NCBI GenBank assembly: GCA_046349215.1
Contig: JAXMCV010000005.1
Coordinates: forward strand, 262,825-326,824
Source: JAJXWB01 sp046349215
Lineage (GTDB): Bacteria > Pseudomonadota > Alphaproteobacteria > Rhizobiales > Beijerinckiaceae
DNA length: 64,000 bases
Direction of reading: 5' to 3'
In this document: positions 8,759 through 16,433 of the stretch, in pieces
Numbering within the stretch: position 1 is the first letter of the stretch
Layout of the letters: the number at the start of each line of letters is the position of its first letter
Translations under genes and position numbers: made by a program
Notes under the pieces: generated by a model
What the model saw: the letters and a program-made list of their open reading frames with translations, nothing else
Database searches by the model: none
Told to the model about the DNA's origin: nothing

Positions 8759-9286
8759 ATGACCGATACGACCGCACGTCTGAACATCTGGTGGGTGTTC
8801 CTGCTGCAGGGCCTCGCGGCGCTGCTGCTCGGGCTCATGCTCGTCACCAATCCCGCCGCCACGATCGTCGCCATCGTGACGTTCCTCGGCTTCTACTGGC
8901 TGTTCGGCGGCGTGATGTCGCTGGTTCGCGTCTTCGTCGACCGTGCGACGCCGTGGATCTTCTCCCTGCTGTCGGGCCTGCTCGGCGTCGCCGCCGGCCT
9001 GATCGTGCTGCGTCACCCGCTGCTGGCGGCGCTGACCGTGCCGACGGTCATCGTCATCGTGCTCGGCATCGAGGGCCTGGTCATCGGCGCGCTCGAAATC
9101 ATCGCCTGCTTCCGCGGTGGCGGTTTCGGCTCGTTCATCGCGGGCGCTTTCAACATCATCATCGGCCTGCTGCTGCTCGCCTCGCCGGTCGCAGCCTCGC
9201 TCGCCCTGCCGTTCGTCTTCGGAATCATCCTGCTGGTGCAGGGCGTCGGCCTGGTGATCTGGGCCTTCCGCGTCAAATCGGCCTGA
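8759..9286 (+). CDS. HdeD-family (DUF308) membrane protein
   Basis: A 175-residue integral membrane protein with six hydrophobic segments in three helical hairpins, for example WWVFLLQGLAALLLGLMLV and LVIGALEIIACFRGG, the repeating pattern of the HdeD/DUF308 family. In enterobacteria HdeD helps acid resistance at high cell density; elsewhere the role is unknown. A separate promoter is likely because 123 bases separate it from the nitroreductase gene. A small secreted protein gene follows after 18 bases. Confidence 0.82.
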   Translation: MTDTTARLNIWWVFLLQGLAALLLGLMLVTNPAATIVAIVTFLGFYWLFGGVMSLVRVFVDRATPWIFSLLSGLLGVAAGLIVLRHPLLAALTVPTVIVIVLGIEGLVIGALEIIACFRGGGFGSFIAGAFNIIIGLLLLASPVAASLALPFVFGIILLVQGVGLVIWAFRVKSA

Positions 9287-9304
9287 AAGAAGAGGTAAGC
9301 GACC

Positions 9305-9703
9305 ATGCGCCGTTCCATCCTTGCGCTCGCAATGTTCGCCGGCGCAAGCCTGTCGCCCGCTTTCGCGTTCGATCAGCGGCTGGTGGGCGCATGGTCGCAA
9401 TCGACGTCCGACTGCGCCGCCATGTTCACCCGCAGCGGCGGCGCCATTTCGTTCAAGCAGCCGATCGACGAATTCAAGACGGCCTTCATCATCACGCCGT
9501 CCAGCATCGTCTCGCCGACGGCGAAATGCTCGATCCGCAAGGCGACCGCGCAGAAGGATATGGTGACGCTGGCCATGACCTGCAGCAATTCGATCGGCTT
9601 CTACGATCGGCAGGCGCAGATCAAGGTCGAGAACAATGTCCTCACCTACGGCTTCCCCGGGGAAAGCACGCTCGACGTGCGCTTCGAGAAATGTCCGATG
9701 TGA
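9305..9703 (+). CDS. Small secreted protein of unknown function
   Basis: A 132-residue protein with a Sec signal peptide (MRRSILALAMFAGASLSPAFA). The mature part has four cysteines (SDCAAMF, AKCSIRK, MTCSNS, EKCPM), which suggests two disulfides in the periplasm. The sequence FDQRLVGAWSQSTSDCAAMF recalls small beta-sheet proteins of the lipocalin-like type, but no family was recognised with certainty. It is 18 bases behind the HdeD gene and shares its transcript; a hairpin terminator follows. Confidence 0.65.
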   Translation: MRRSILALAMFAGASLSPAFAFDQRLVGAWSQSTSDCAAMFTRSGGAISFKQPIDEFKTAFIITPSSIVSPTAKCSIRKATAQKDMVTLAMTCSNSIGFYDRQAQIKVENNVLTYGFPGESTLDVRFEKCPM

Positions 9704-9711
9704 AGAAAGGG

Positions 9712-9739
9712 GACGGGCGCTGCAGTCGCTGCGCCCGTC
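9712..9739. terminator. Hairpin between convergent genes
   Basis: Perfect 9-bp arms GACGGGCGC (9712-9720) and GCGCCCGTC (9731-9739) with a 10-base loop, located between two convergent genes. There is only a short pyrimidine stretch afterwards, so termination strength is uncertain; it can serve both directions. Confidence 0.6.
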
Positions 9740-9748
9740 TCTCCTGGA

Positions 9749-10189
9749 TTATCGCAGCGAAATCTGCATTCCGCTGAGGTCGATCGAGAATTCGAGACCG
9801 ATCTTGCGGCCCCTGAGCCGCAGCATGACGCCGCGCGAATTCGAGAGGTTGATGACCTGCGCGCCGCCGGCGATCGCCGCGCCGGCGCCGGCCGCCGTAT
9901 AGACGCCCTCGATGTCGCGCGGGCTGCGCAGGTTCGACGCCGTGCCGATCAGTTCGGTCGTCGAGGCGCCGATCGTCGCGCCGACGCTGACCCCGCCGAT
10001 GCCGAGCGAATAGCTGCGTCCGCCGAAGGTGAGCGTGCCGCTGCCGCCCGCCGCTCCGACGATGAAGCCGGCGCTGACGATACGGATCCGCACCTGCCCC
10101 GAGGCGGCGAGGGCCTCTGTCGTGGCCAGGCCGCCGGCCGCGGCGGCGACGGTCATGGCGAGCGCGTTCCTGCGTGTGATTTCTGTCAT
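9749..10189 (-). CDS. Glycine-rich exported protein with Tat signal
   Basis: A 146-residue protein starting MTEITRRNALAMTVAAAAGG, a twin-arginine (RRNAL) export signal. The mature domain is rich in glycine and alanine with a regular beta-like rhythm (SAGFIVGAAGGSGTLTF, GIGGVSVGATIGAS, AGAGAAIAGG), reminiscent of DUF1134/EipA-like envelope proteins in alphaproteobacteria, but the match is weak and not claimed. It is convergent with the small secreted protein gene and lies 77 bases downstream of ackA on the same strand. Confidence 0.6.
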   Translation of the reverse strand: MTEITRRNALAMTVAAAAGGLATTEALAASGQVRIRIVSAGFIVGAAGGSGTLTFGGRSYSLGIGGVSVGATIGASTTELIGTASNLRSPRDIEGVYTAAGAGAAIAGGAQVINLSNSRGVMLRLRGRKIGLEFSIDLSGMQISLR

Positions 10190-10266
10190 TCGATACCCCC
10201 TGATGAGGCGCGACCAGAATCGCCGGACGGTCAGCGCACGGGCGGAAGCTTACCCATTTCGCGCGG

Positions 10267-11430
10267 CTAGTCGACCAGCCGGATGGTGGCGAGCGCGATG
10301 CGCAGCTCCTCGTCGGTCGGCACGACAAAGGTCCGTACGCGCGCCGACGACGCGCCGATCTCGAGTTGGCGCGCTGAATTCTTCGCTTCGTCGATCGCGA
10401 CGCCGAGCCACGCGCAGCCCTCCGCGACCTCGCGTCGCGTCGCCGCGTCGTTCTCGCCGATGCCCGCCGTGAAGACGAGCGCGTCGAGCCCGCCGAGCGC
10501 GGCGGCGTGCGAGCCGATCTCCCGGCGGATGCGATAGACGAAGAGGTCGATCGCCTCGCGCGCCCGGGGGTCGTCCGAAGCGCGCAGGCTGCGCATGTCG
10601 GAAGAAATCCCGGATACGCCGATCAGGCCCGATCGCTTGTAGAGCATGTCCTCGACCGCCTTCAGGTCGAGACCGTAATGGCTCATCACGTGGATGATGA
10701 CGCCCGGATCGAGCGCGCCGCAGCGCGTGCCCATGACGAGGCCATCGACGGTCGTGAACCCCATGGTGCTCGCGACGCTGCGTCCGTCCTCGATCGCGCA
10801 CAGGCTCGCGCCATTGCCGAGATGGGCGATGATCACCTTCTTTCGCGCGACCTCCGGCGCGATCTCGGCCAGTCGCGCCGAGACGTATTCGAAGGAAATG
10901 CCGTGGAAGCCGTAGCGACGCACGCCGTCGGCCGTGTATTTGCGGGGGATGGCGAAAGTCTGCGCCACGGCCGGCTGGGTCCGATGGAAGGCCGTATCGA
11001 AGCAGACGACCTGCGGCAGGTCGGGCCTGAGCGCCTGAAACGTGCGGATCGGCGCCAGGTTGTGCGGCTGGTGCAGGGGCGCCAGCGGCACGAATTCCTC
11101 GAGTTCGCGCAGCAAGGCGTCGGTCACGCGCATGGGCGCCGCGTAGTGCGGTCCGCCGTGGACGACCCGATGGCCGATCGCCGCGATCCGCCTTTCGCCG
11201 AGGCGCCCGGTCGCCAGTTGCGCCAGCATCTGCGTCGCCTGCTCGTGCGTCACGCCCGGATCGAGCGCTTCGTCCACCAATGTCGCGCCGGCCGGATCCA
11301 TCAGGCGCACGCGGGCCTCCGCGCCGATGCCGTCGACATGGCCGCGCACGAGAACGGTCGGCGCCGACTCGCCGTCGTAAATGGCGAGCTTGATGCTCGA
11401 GGAGCCTGCGTTGATGACGGCGACGCTCAT
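10267..11430 (-). CDS. ackA: Acetate kinase
   Basis: A 387-residue cytoplasmic enzyme that interconverts acetate plus ATP and acetyl phosphate plus ADP. Family signatures are NAGSSSIKL at the N-terminus (N7), HRVVHGGPHY near residue 83, CFDTAFHRT near residue 145, HLGNGASL near 200 and FTAGIGEND near 325. The start at 11430 (MSVAVINAGSSS) is set by the universal N-terminus. The enzyme normally works with phosphate acetyltransferase, whose gene is only a broken remnant immediately upstream (11462-11765), so in this strain AckA must take its acyl phosphate from another source or from a Pta encoded elsewhere. Confidence 0.95.
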   Translation of the reverse strand: MSVAVINAGSSSIKLAIYDGESAPTVLVRGHVDGIGAEARVRLMDPAGATLVDEALDPGVTHEQATQMLAQLATGRLGERRIAAIGHRVVHGGPHYAAPMRVTDALLRELEEFVPLAPLHQPHNLAPIRTFQALRPDLPQVVCFDTAFHRTQPAVAQTFAIPRKYTADGVRRYGFHGISFEYVSARLAEIAPEVARKKVIIAHLGNGASLCAIEDGRSVASTMGFTTVDGLVMGTRCGALDPGVIIHVMSHYGLDLKAVEDMLYKRSGLIGVSGISSDMRSLRASDDPRAREAIDLFVYRIRREIGSHAAALGGLDALVFTAGIGENDAATRREVAEGCAWLGVAIDEAKNSARQLEIGASSARVRTFVVPTDEELRIALATIRLVD

Positions 11431-11461
11431 GGAGGCATCAATCCTGCGGTTGCAGCCCGCG

Positions 11462-11765
11462 TCAGCGGATCGCCTGCGAGGCCTGCCCACGCCGCGCGGC
11501 TGCGAACAGGTTGGCGATGGCGCAGGACGCGAGCCTGGCCTCGAGCGAATCCGCCCGGCTCGTCAGGATAATCGGAACTTTCGCGCCGAGCACGATCCCC
11601 GCGCAATCGGCGCCGGCCGGGAAGGAAAGGCTCCTGGCCGGCCTGTCGCCAGCTCGAGGCCGGGCGCGACGAGCGCGTTGGCGCGGCCGGCGACCAGCGA
11701 GACGCTATTCTCGACGGCTGCCGCCTCCGGACAGATCGCATTGTCGGATCGCCCGTCGCAAGCGC
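11462..11765 (-). pseudogene. Phosphate acetyl/butyryltransferase remnant (C-terminal part, frameshifted)
   Basis: Reading the minus strand from about 11765 gives SDNAICPEAAAVENSVSLVA then GRANALVAPGLE, which matches the Pta/Ptb region FDNAI..EAA...VAGRADVLVAPDLEAGN. A one-base loss near 11652-11655 then shifts the frame; in the shifted frame follow ARSLSFPAGADCAGIVLGAK, VPIILTSRADSLEARLASCA and a stop at 11462. This is the conserved end of the enzyme. Nothing recognisable of the first two thirds remains; a divergent kinase gene starts 120 bases further. It sits 31 bases upstream of ackA on the same strand, the usual pta-ackA order. The alternative is a sequencing error plus a rearrangement, but the missing N-terminus argues for decay. 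Confidence 0.75.
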
Positions 11766-11884
11766 CGTCGCGCGGACGCTTCGCGCCCGCATCGGCAGTT
11801 ACGCTTCAGCTCGACATTTTGCCGCGCTGGCGTATCGACAGCAGCCTTGCCGGAGCTATCTTTCACGGCAAGGGGGATTGCATA

Positions 11885-13966
11885 TTGGACGTGGCCGCGG
11901 TCGGATCAGCGGAGAAGCCAGCCGAAGCCGGCCGCGCCAGCGCCGCGGCGAAACGCAGCTATCCGGTCCGCACTTTGCTGCTCGGCCTGGTGCTGGTGCT
12001 CGCGATCCCGCTCAATCTGGTGATCGCCGCCACCATCTGGAGCCTGACGCGCACGGCGCGCGACGCCCAGTTGCAGGCCCTGCGCTATTCCGCGGAAAGC
12101 GTCGCGGCTGCGGTGGATTCATCGACAGGCCGGTACATTGCGCTGGCGGAAGCGCTGACGCGCTCCCCGAGCCTGGCGGCCGGAGATTTCGCCGCTTTCC
12201 ATGCCGAGGCGAAGCGCACCGTGCAACTCGATGGCGCGTGGGTGATCGTCGCGGATCAGTCCGGGCAGATGCTGCTGAACACGAGCCAGCCGTTCGGCGC
12301 GCCGCTGCCGCCCCGCACCAGCGAGGGCCGCATCTACCAGGCGCGCGCAGAGGCGGAGCACAAGACGCTCGTCTCGGGCGTCTATCGCGGCCTGCTCAAC
12401 AAGGAGTGGATCGTCTCGATCGAAACCGCGACGACGAGCGAAGCGGGCGGCAGATATGCGGTCGCCCTCGTCGTGCCGGTGAAGAGCTTCGTCAGCGTCC
12501 TCAATCCCTCGAACATTCCGAACGCATGGCTCGCCGGCATCATGGACCAGACCGGCCGTTACGTCGCAAGGCTGCCCGATCCAGACGCCACGGTCGGCGC
12601 GATGGCGTCGACCGGCTGGCGAAGCGTCGCCGGCGTGGAAGGCGTTTCGGAATTCGTTTCGCGCGAAGGCGAGCCTGTGATCAACGCCAACGCTGTCTCC
12701 GAGGCCAGCGGATGGACGATCGGCGTCGCGGCGAAGAAACGCGAACTGGACATGCTGGCGTTGCGAGCCACGAGCTGGTTCATCGGCGCCGCGCTGGCAG
12801 TTTCCCTCGCCTCCATCGTGCTGGCGATCATGCTGGCGCGCTGGATCACGCATTCGCTTCTCAGCCTGAGCGCCGCCTCCGCCGACCTGGTGCGCGGAGA
12901 GCCCGTGACATTCGATACGAACATCACGGAATTCCGGCGTCTCTGGCGCGCCTTGCGGCGGACGGCGCAGGAGCGTGCGAAAGCCGACGCCCTGGCGCTC
13001 GAAAGCGAGACGCGACTGCGCCGCGCCGGCGAAGCCGCGCGCTTCGGCGTCTACGATTTCGATCCGGCGACGCAGACCGCGGTCTGCTCGTCGCGCGTGC
13101 ATCGAATCCTCGGCACGAATCCGACCGAAAGGCTGTCGCTCGCCGGATTCCTGGATCGGCTCGATCCCGCCGATCGGGAGACCGCGCGCGCCCGTATGCT
13201 GGAAGTACAGCGACGCGCCGGTCCCTATGAGTTCTCGCACCGCATCGTCGGCCCGGACGGAGGCGTGCGATGGATCGTCGACATGGGCGAAGCGATCGGC
13301 CCGATCGATGCGCGCACCGGGCTCGTCGCGCGGCTGACCGGCACGATCATCGATGCGACCGAACAGAAACTCGCGGAAGAGCGCAACAACCTGCTCGTGC
13401 GCGAGGTCAGCCATCGCTCGAAGAACCTGATGAGCGTCGTGCTGGCGGTGGCGCGCCGCACGGGCGCCGACAGCGTGCCGGAATACGTGCGGCGATTCAC
13501 CAACCGGCTGCGCGGGCTGGCGTCCAACCAGGATCTTCTGGTGCGAAACGACTGGCGCGGCATCGCCATCGGCGATCTCGTCACCGCGCAGATCGAACCT
13601 TTTCACGATGTGCTCGGCGGACGCTTGCTCGTGTCGGGGCCGCGCGTCGAATTGTCGCCGGAAGCCGCGCAGGCGATCGGAATGGCGCTGCACGAACTCG
13701 CCACAAACGCCACCAAATACGGCGCGCTGTCGAACGAGACGGGGACGGTCGACATAAGCTGGAGGATCGACGGCGAAGACCTCGAAATCCTCTGGCGCGA
13801 ACGTGGCGGGCAGCCGGTTTCCGAACCGGCCCGCAATGGTTTCGGCGTCACCGTGATGACGTCGCTCGTGCAACTCGCCCTCGGCGGCGCCGTCGAACTT
13901 TCGTTCCCGCCCGAGGGCGTGACGTGGCGGCTGAAATGCCCGGCCAAGGCCGCGATGCCACGCTGA
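11885..13966 (+). CDS. Membrane sensor histidine kinase of the HWE family with PAS domain
   Basis: About 693 residues. The start is placed at TTG 11885, 8 bases behind AGGGGG; a GTG at 11891 is possible. Order: membrane helix about 28-50, a periplasmic Cache-like sensor to about 295, second helix about 296-320 (FIGAALAVSLASIVLAIML), a HAMP-like linker, a PAS domain about 380-495 ending RLTGTIIDATEQK, then the HWE kinase: phosphoacceptor histidine in REVSHRSKNLMSVV (about 510), N-box HELATNATKYGALS (about 602) and the WRERGG tryptophan-glutamate motif that gives the family its name, closed by NGFGVTVM. HWE kinases often signal the general stress response or light. No response regulator lies next to it. 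Confidence 0.85.
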   Translation: MDVAAVGSAEKPAEAGRASAAAKRSYPVRTLLLGLVLVLAIPLNLVIAATIWSLTRTARDAQLQALRYSAESVAAAVDSSTGRYIALAEALTRSPSLAAGDFAAFHAEAKRTVQLDGAWVIVADQSGQMLLNTSQPFGAPLPPRTSEGRIYQARAEAEHKTLVSGVYRGLLNKEWIVSIETATTSEAGGRYAVALVVPVKSFVSVLNPSNIPNAWLAGIMDQTGRYVARLPDPDATVGAMASTGWRSVAGVEGVSEFVSREGEPVINANAVSEASGWTIGVAAKKRELDMLALRATSWFIGAALAVSLASIVLAIMLARWITHSLLSLSAASADLVRGEPVTFDTNITEFRRLWRALRRTAQERAKADALALESETRLRRAGEAARFGVYDFDPATQTAVCSSRVHRILGTNPTERLSLAGFLDRLDPADRETARARMLEVQRRAGPYEFSHRIVGPDGGVRWIVDMGEAIGPIDARTGLVARLTGTIIDATEQKLAEERNNLLVREVSHRSKNLMSVVLAVARRTGADSVPEYVRRFTNRLRGLASNQDLLVRNDWRGIAIGDLVTAQIEPFHDVLGGRLLVSGPRVELSPEAAQAIGMALHELATNATKYGALSNETGTVDISWRIDGEDLEILWRERGGQPVSEPARNGFGVTVMTSLVQLALGGAVELSFPPEGVTWRLKCPAKAAMPR

Positions 13967-13987
13967 ATGCGCAGGCGAAAGCGATGT

Positions 13988-14476
13988 CTATCTCGGACCG
14001 GGCCTCGTCGCGGCGATATCGTCGCCGGTTCGCTCCGCCGTCCGCGTGAACTGGTTCTTTCGCGGCCCGGCGAGGCGCAAGCCGAGGGACGCCGTCCTGC
14101 GCGCGCCGACCGGCTGGAACGACCCGGCGCGGAATTCGTAGAAGCCGTCTGGCGTCGCGACGATGTCGCCCGTCCGCAATGTGTGGTCGCGGCGGAACAT
14201 GGCGAGCGAACCGGTCGTCTCTCCGGGTCCGGCTTCCAGGGGAATCTGCTTGCCGCCCGCCACCGGCGCCTGCGGCTTCCCGGCTTTGTCGGGCGCATGT
14301 CCCGGTCGAACCACATGCCGACGCGCGCGCGGCGGCGGGGGCGCCTCGACACGAGGATATTGCGGCTCGGCGCATCCAAAGAGCAGGTCGAAAAAGCCGC
14401 ACTGACCCGCCTCGGCTGCCGAACAGGCCAGGATTGCAAAAAGACTTGCCAGGAGCGGCGGGGCGATGGGCTTCAT
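13988..14476 (-). CDS. Exported proline-rich hypothetical protein
   Basis: A 162-residue protein with a signal peptide (MKPIAPPLLASLFAILACSA, cut near AEA; the cysteine position could also be a lipobox-like site but lacks the usual spacing). A short cysteine segment GQCGFFDLLFGCAEP is followed by a basic proline-rich linker and a C-terminal half with HTLRTGDIVATPDGFYEFRA, a pattern seen in small rhizobial envelope proteins. It is convergent with the sensor kinase gene, 22 bases away. Function unknown. Confidence 0.6.
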   Translation of the reverse strand: MKPIAPPLLASLFAILACSAAEAGQCGFFDLLFGCAEPQYPRVEAPPPPRARRHVVRPGHAPDKAGKPQAPVAGGKQIPLEAGPGETTGSLAMFRRDHTLRTGDIVATPDGFYEFRAGSFQPVGARRTASLGLRLAGPRKNQFTRTAERTGDDIAATRPGPR

Positions 14477-14569
14477 GCCCGTCCAACGCCCTGCGCCGGC
14501 GCTCGTTCCGCAGCCCGCAGGAGGTTTCCGCTGGCAGCGGGCGGCCGGGCCTCGGGCGGCGCAGCGGAA

Positions 14570-14584
14570 TGGCGACCCCGACAG
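14570..14584. repeat. Left attachment repeat of genomic island (copy of tRNA-Arg 3' end)
   Basis: TGGCGACCCCGACAG is identical to 29924-29938, the 3' terminal 15 bases (including CCA) of the tRNA-Arg gene. The flanks differ at once on both sides. It marks the end of the island opposite the integrase. Confidence 0.8.
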
Positions 14585-14788
14585 TCATCGAAATGCTCGG
14601 CTACCGCTTTGCTTTCATTGCGACTGATTCACAGGAAGCGCGTTTCGCCCCAGCAAAAACCCCATCAAATTTTGGCGCTGAACGGCGTTTCCGAGCGGGA
14701 TTCGGAGCGACTCTGGTAGCATCCGAGCCGCGGTCCATCGCGTCCTGATGAGCACCGTATTTCGAGGCATTGCGATGAGGCGCGTCGG

Positions 14789-14950
14789 ATGAAGCCGGGA
14801 CTGATCTTGGCAGCATCGTGCGTCCTCGTGCTGCTCCTGTCGTTTTGGGCGGCGACCTTCTGGCCGGACCGTCTCGACTTGATCGGCGTCGGCGCCCTCG
14901 TCGGGATCGGCGCAGCTAGCGCGTGGTGGGAAGGCGCGAGACGGAAATGA
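14789..14950 (+). CDS. Small membrane protein, 53 residues
   Basis: Starts MKPGLILAASCVLVLLLSFW and continues to a second hydrophobic stretch LIGVGALVGIGAASAWW before a basic end GARRK. Two membrane helices with a short polar turn (PDRLDL) fit a small inner-membrane protein. GAGG lies 9 bases before the ATG. It sits just inside the left attachment repeat and points opposite to most island genes. No family recognised. Confidence 0.5.
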   Translation: MKPGLILAASCVLVLLLSFWAATFWPDRLDLIGVGALVGIGAASAWWEGARRK

Positions 14951-15107
14951 GCCGCTTTGCCGCGCGGCATGGGGCGCGTCGCGTCATCCTGAATGCACGA
15001 AGCGGATTGCGATGTCAGTTCCGGACACCAACGTCGTCGTCGGTCATTGACCGGCCGGGTCGAACTGGGGAGCATTCGCGATCCGCTGTCTCATCCCGAC
15101 GCGGCTA

Positions 15108-15141
15108 GGGGCGACCCGCGCCCACCCATTTGGGTCGCCCC
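15108..15141. repeat. Hairpin repeat, copy 1
   Basis: Perfect 10-bp arms GGGGCGACCC (15108-15117) and GGGTCGCCCC (15132-15141), loop 14 bases, preceded by TA. The same arms recur 90 bases downstream, so this is a repeat family and not a single terminator. Confidence 0.7.
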
Positions 15142-15197
15142 GCTCCGGCTTCGGTTGGCAATCCGTTGCGTGGCCCGAGGACAGGCTTGCGACGGTA

Positions 15198-15233
15198 GGG
15201 GCGACCCGTCCCCCACCCTGGCCGGGTCGCCCC
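15198..15233. repeat. Hairpin repeat, copy 2
   Basis: The same arms GGGGCGACCC (15198-15207) and GGGTCGCCCC (15224-15233), loop 16 bases, again preceded by TA. No T-run follows. The loops of the two copies differ, the arms are identical. Confidence 0.7.
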
Positions 15234-15579
15234 GTCGTCTCCGGAAACAGACTGGCCACGTTCCGGCGGAAGATGACCAGTGCGCGATCCAATTCCGCAA
15301 GTCGGAACTGATCCTTCCCGCTACTGATCCGCCGCGACTTCGGTCGCCGGGACAGGGGTCGCCGCTGCACATTTCGCAAGCGACTTGGCGGGACGCTTGG
15401 CCGGTCCGCGCCTCATGGCCGTGAGGTCTGTCCCGTCATTCGCTTTCGCGCTCTTCCCGCCACTCGCAAGGCGTTCTGAAACGAACGAGACATGTAGCCG
15501 CCGATAGTTGTCACTCGCGGTCAATCGCGGAGCCAGATTCAACAATCGCCAAGACCGAGTTTCAGACAGCTTGCGGCCC

Positions 15580-15801
15580 ATGGGGACCCCCAGCCTCGAT
15601 CACGCCCGATCCCTCGGGCTTCGCGATCTGCCAGTGGAATGTAGCCGCTGCAAAGCCCGCTTTGTCGTGCCGCTGTCCGCAATCGATCTGCCGGGGGAGA
15701 CGGCGCTCGACCAGATCGTCGCTCTTTGGCCCGTTGTTTGCGACGAATGCTCCGGACCGTGCGAAGTCGATCTCGAGGCGATGGGCTTTCACGAAAAATG
15801 A
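15580..15801 (+). CDS. Small zinc-ribbon protein
   Basis: A 73-residue protein starting MGTPSLDHARSLGLRDLPVE. Two C-x2-C knuckles (VECSRCKARFVV and PVVCDECSGPC) about 38 residues apart form a zinc ribbon. The region between them (PLSAIDLPGETALDQI) parallels the convergent neighbour at 15855-16097, so the two are likely distant paralogues. Probably a DNA- or protein-binding accessory factor of the island; function not known. The start is chosen because it begins the conserved part; an upstream in-frame ATG exists at 15508. Confidence 0.6.
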   Translation: MGTPSLDHARSLGLRDLPVECSRCKARFVVPLSAIDLPGETALDQIVALWPVVCDECSGPCEVDLEAMGFHEK

Positions 15802-15854
15802 AAGTGCCTGCGCGCTGGCGCCGCCGCAGCTTGTGGCGCGGCAGATTCCGGTCG

Positions 15855-16097
15855 CTACCGGCCGACGTCGGGCGGAAGGAGTTCGAGGTCGCGCGAGCCG
15901 CAGCCCGAGCATTGGAGTTTCCTCACGCGCAGGATTTTCCCGTACACGGTGGCGTCGGGCAGTTCGAGCGTAGCGAAAGGAATGCGCGACAGCTTCCCGC
16001 AGTCGCGGCAGAGAACGATGGCGTCTCGGATGCCCTTGGCGACGTGGTGGCCGATGGTCTTTTCAGGCACGGCAGCACCCCCCGCCAGCAATTTCAC
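15855..16097 (-). CDS. Small zinc-ribbon protein
   Basis: An 80-residue protein with two C-x2-C knuckles, VLCRDCGKLSRIPF and LQCSGCGSRDLELLP, about 36 residues apart. Between them FATLELPDATVYGKI matches the spacing and character of the convergent protein at 15580-15801. Such two-knuckle zinc ribbons are common in alphaproteobacterial islands and prophages. It is the last leftward gene of the island. Function unknown. Confidence 0.65.
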   Translation of the reverse strand: MKLLAGGAAVPEKTIGHHVAKGIRDAIVLCRDCGKLSRIPFATLELPDATVYGKILRVRKLQCSGCGSRDLELLPPDVGR

Positions 16098-16114
16098 CGA
16101 GAGCGCGGGTCAAG

Positions 16115-16342
16115 TCAAACCTGTGAAGCCGCCGCTCCAAGCCTCTCGAGCGCGAGGTCGCACAGCAACGTCAACGCGCGAGCGCGGTCGCTCTGTTCGG
16201 TGAGGATGGCGGCGGCGTCGGATTGCGTGGCCAGACGCAGCACGGTCGCCGCGTCGGCATCATCCACTGTTTCAGCGACGGCTCCAGCGATTCCAAGTTC
16301 GCGGCCGATCATCGTCCAGTCTGTCGTCGTCGCTTCGATCAT
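16115..16342 (-). CDS. Hypothetical protein, 75 residues
   Basis: Starts MIEATTTDWTMIGRELGIAG with a strong ribosome site (GGAGG, 6 bases before the ATG), which is why the longer upstream frame is not used. Acidic, alanine-rich and helical (AAILTEQSDRARALTLLCDL). Soluble, no motif recognised. It resembles in composition and size the protein at 19144-19443. It lies 17 bases upstream of the zinc-ribbon gene on the same strand. Confidence 0.55.
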   Translation of the reverse strand: MIEATTTDWTMIGRELGIAGAVAETVDDADAATVLRLATQSDAAAILTEQSDRARALTLLCDLALERLGAAASQV

Positions 16343-16433
16343 GTGCGCCTCCGATGAGGGATCCACGCACAGAGCGGCGTGAGGATGCCAGCGGGATCTT
16401 TCCGCAGGGAATTTCCGCTTCGTGGTGAGGCGA

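Larger units (their letters stand above)
14951..15579. other. Gene-poor stretch with two copies of a GC-rich hairpin repeat
   Basis: About 630 bases near the left end of the island. Apart from the two hairpin repeats at 15108-15141 and 15198-15233, no convincing gene was found. A minus-strand frame from 15581 to 15321 lacks a good ribosome site and recognisable content and was not called. Confidence 0.4.

Noticed and set aside
14569..14748. A 59-residue plus-strand frame starting in the left attachment repeat (MATPTVIEMLGYRFAF)
   Set aside because: No ribosome site and no recognisable content; the ATG is a by-product of the tRNA-derived sequence.
15321..15581. An 86-residue frame on the minus strand in the gene-poor part of the island
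   Set aside because: No clear ribosome site, no family pattern and its start overlaps the start of the opposite zinc-ribbon gene. It cannot be excluded as a small gene.
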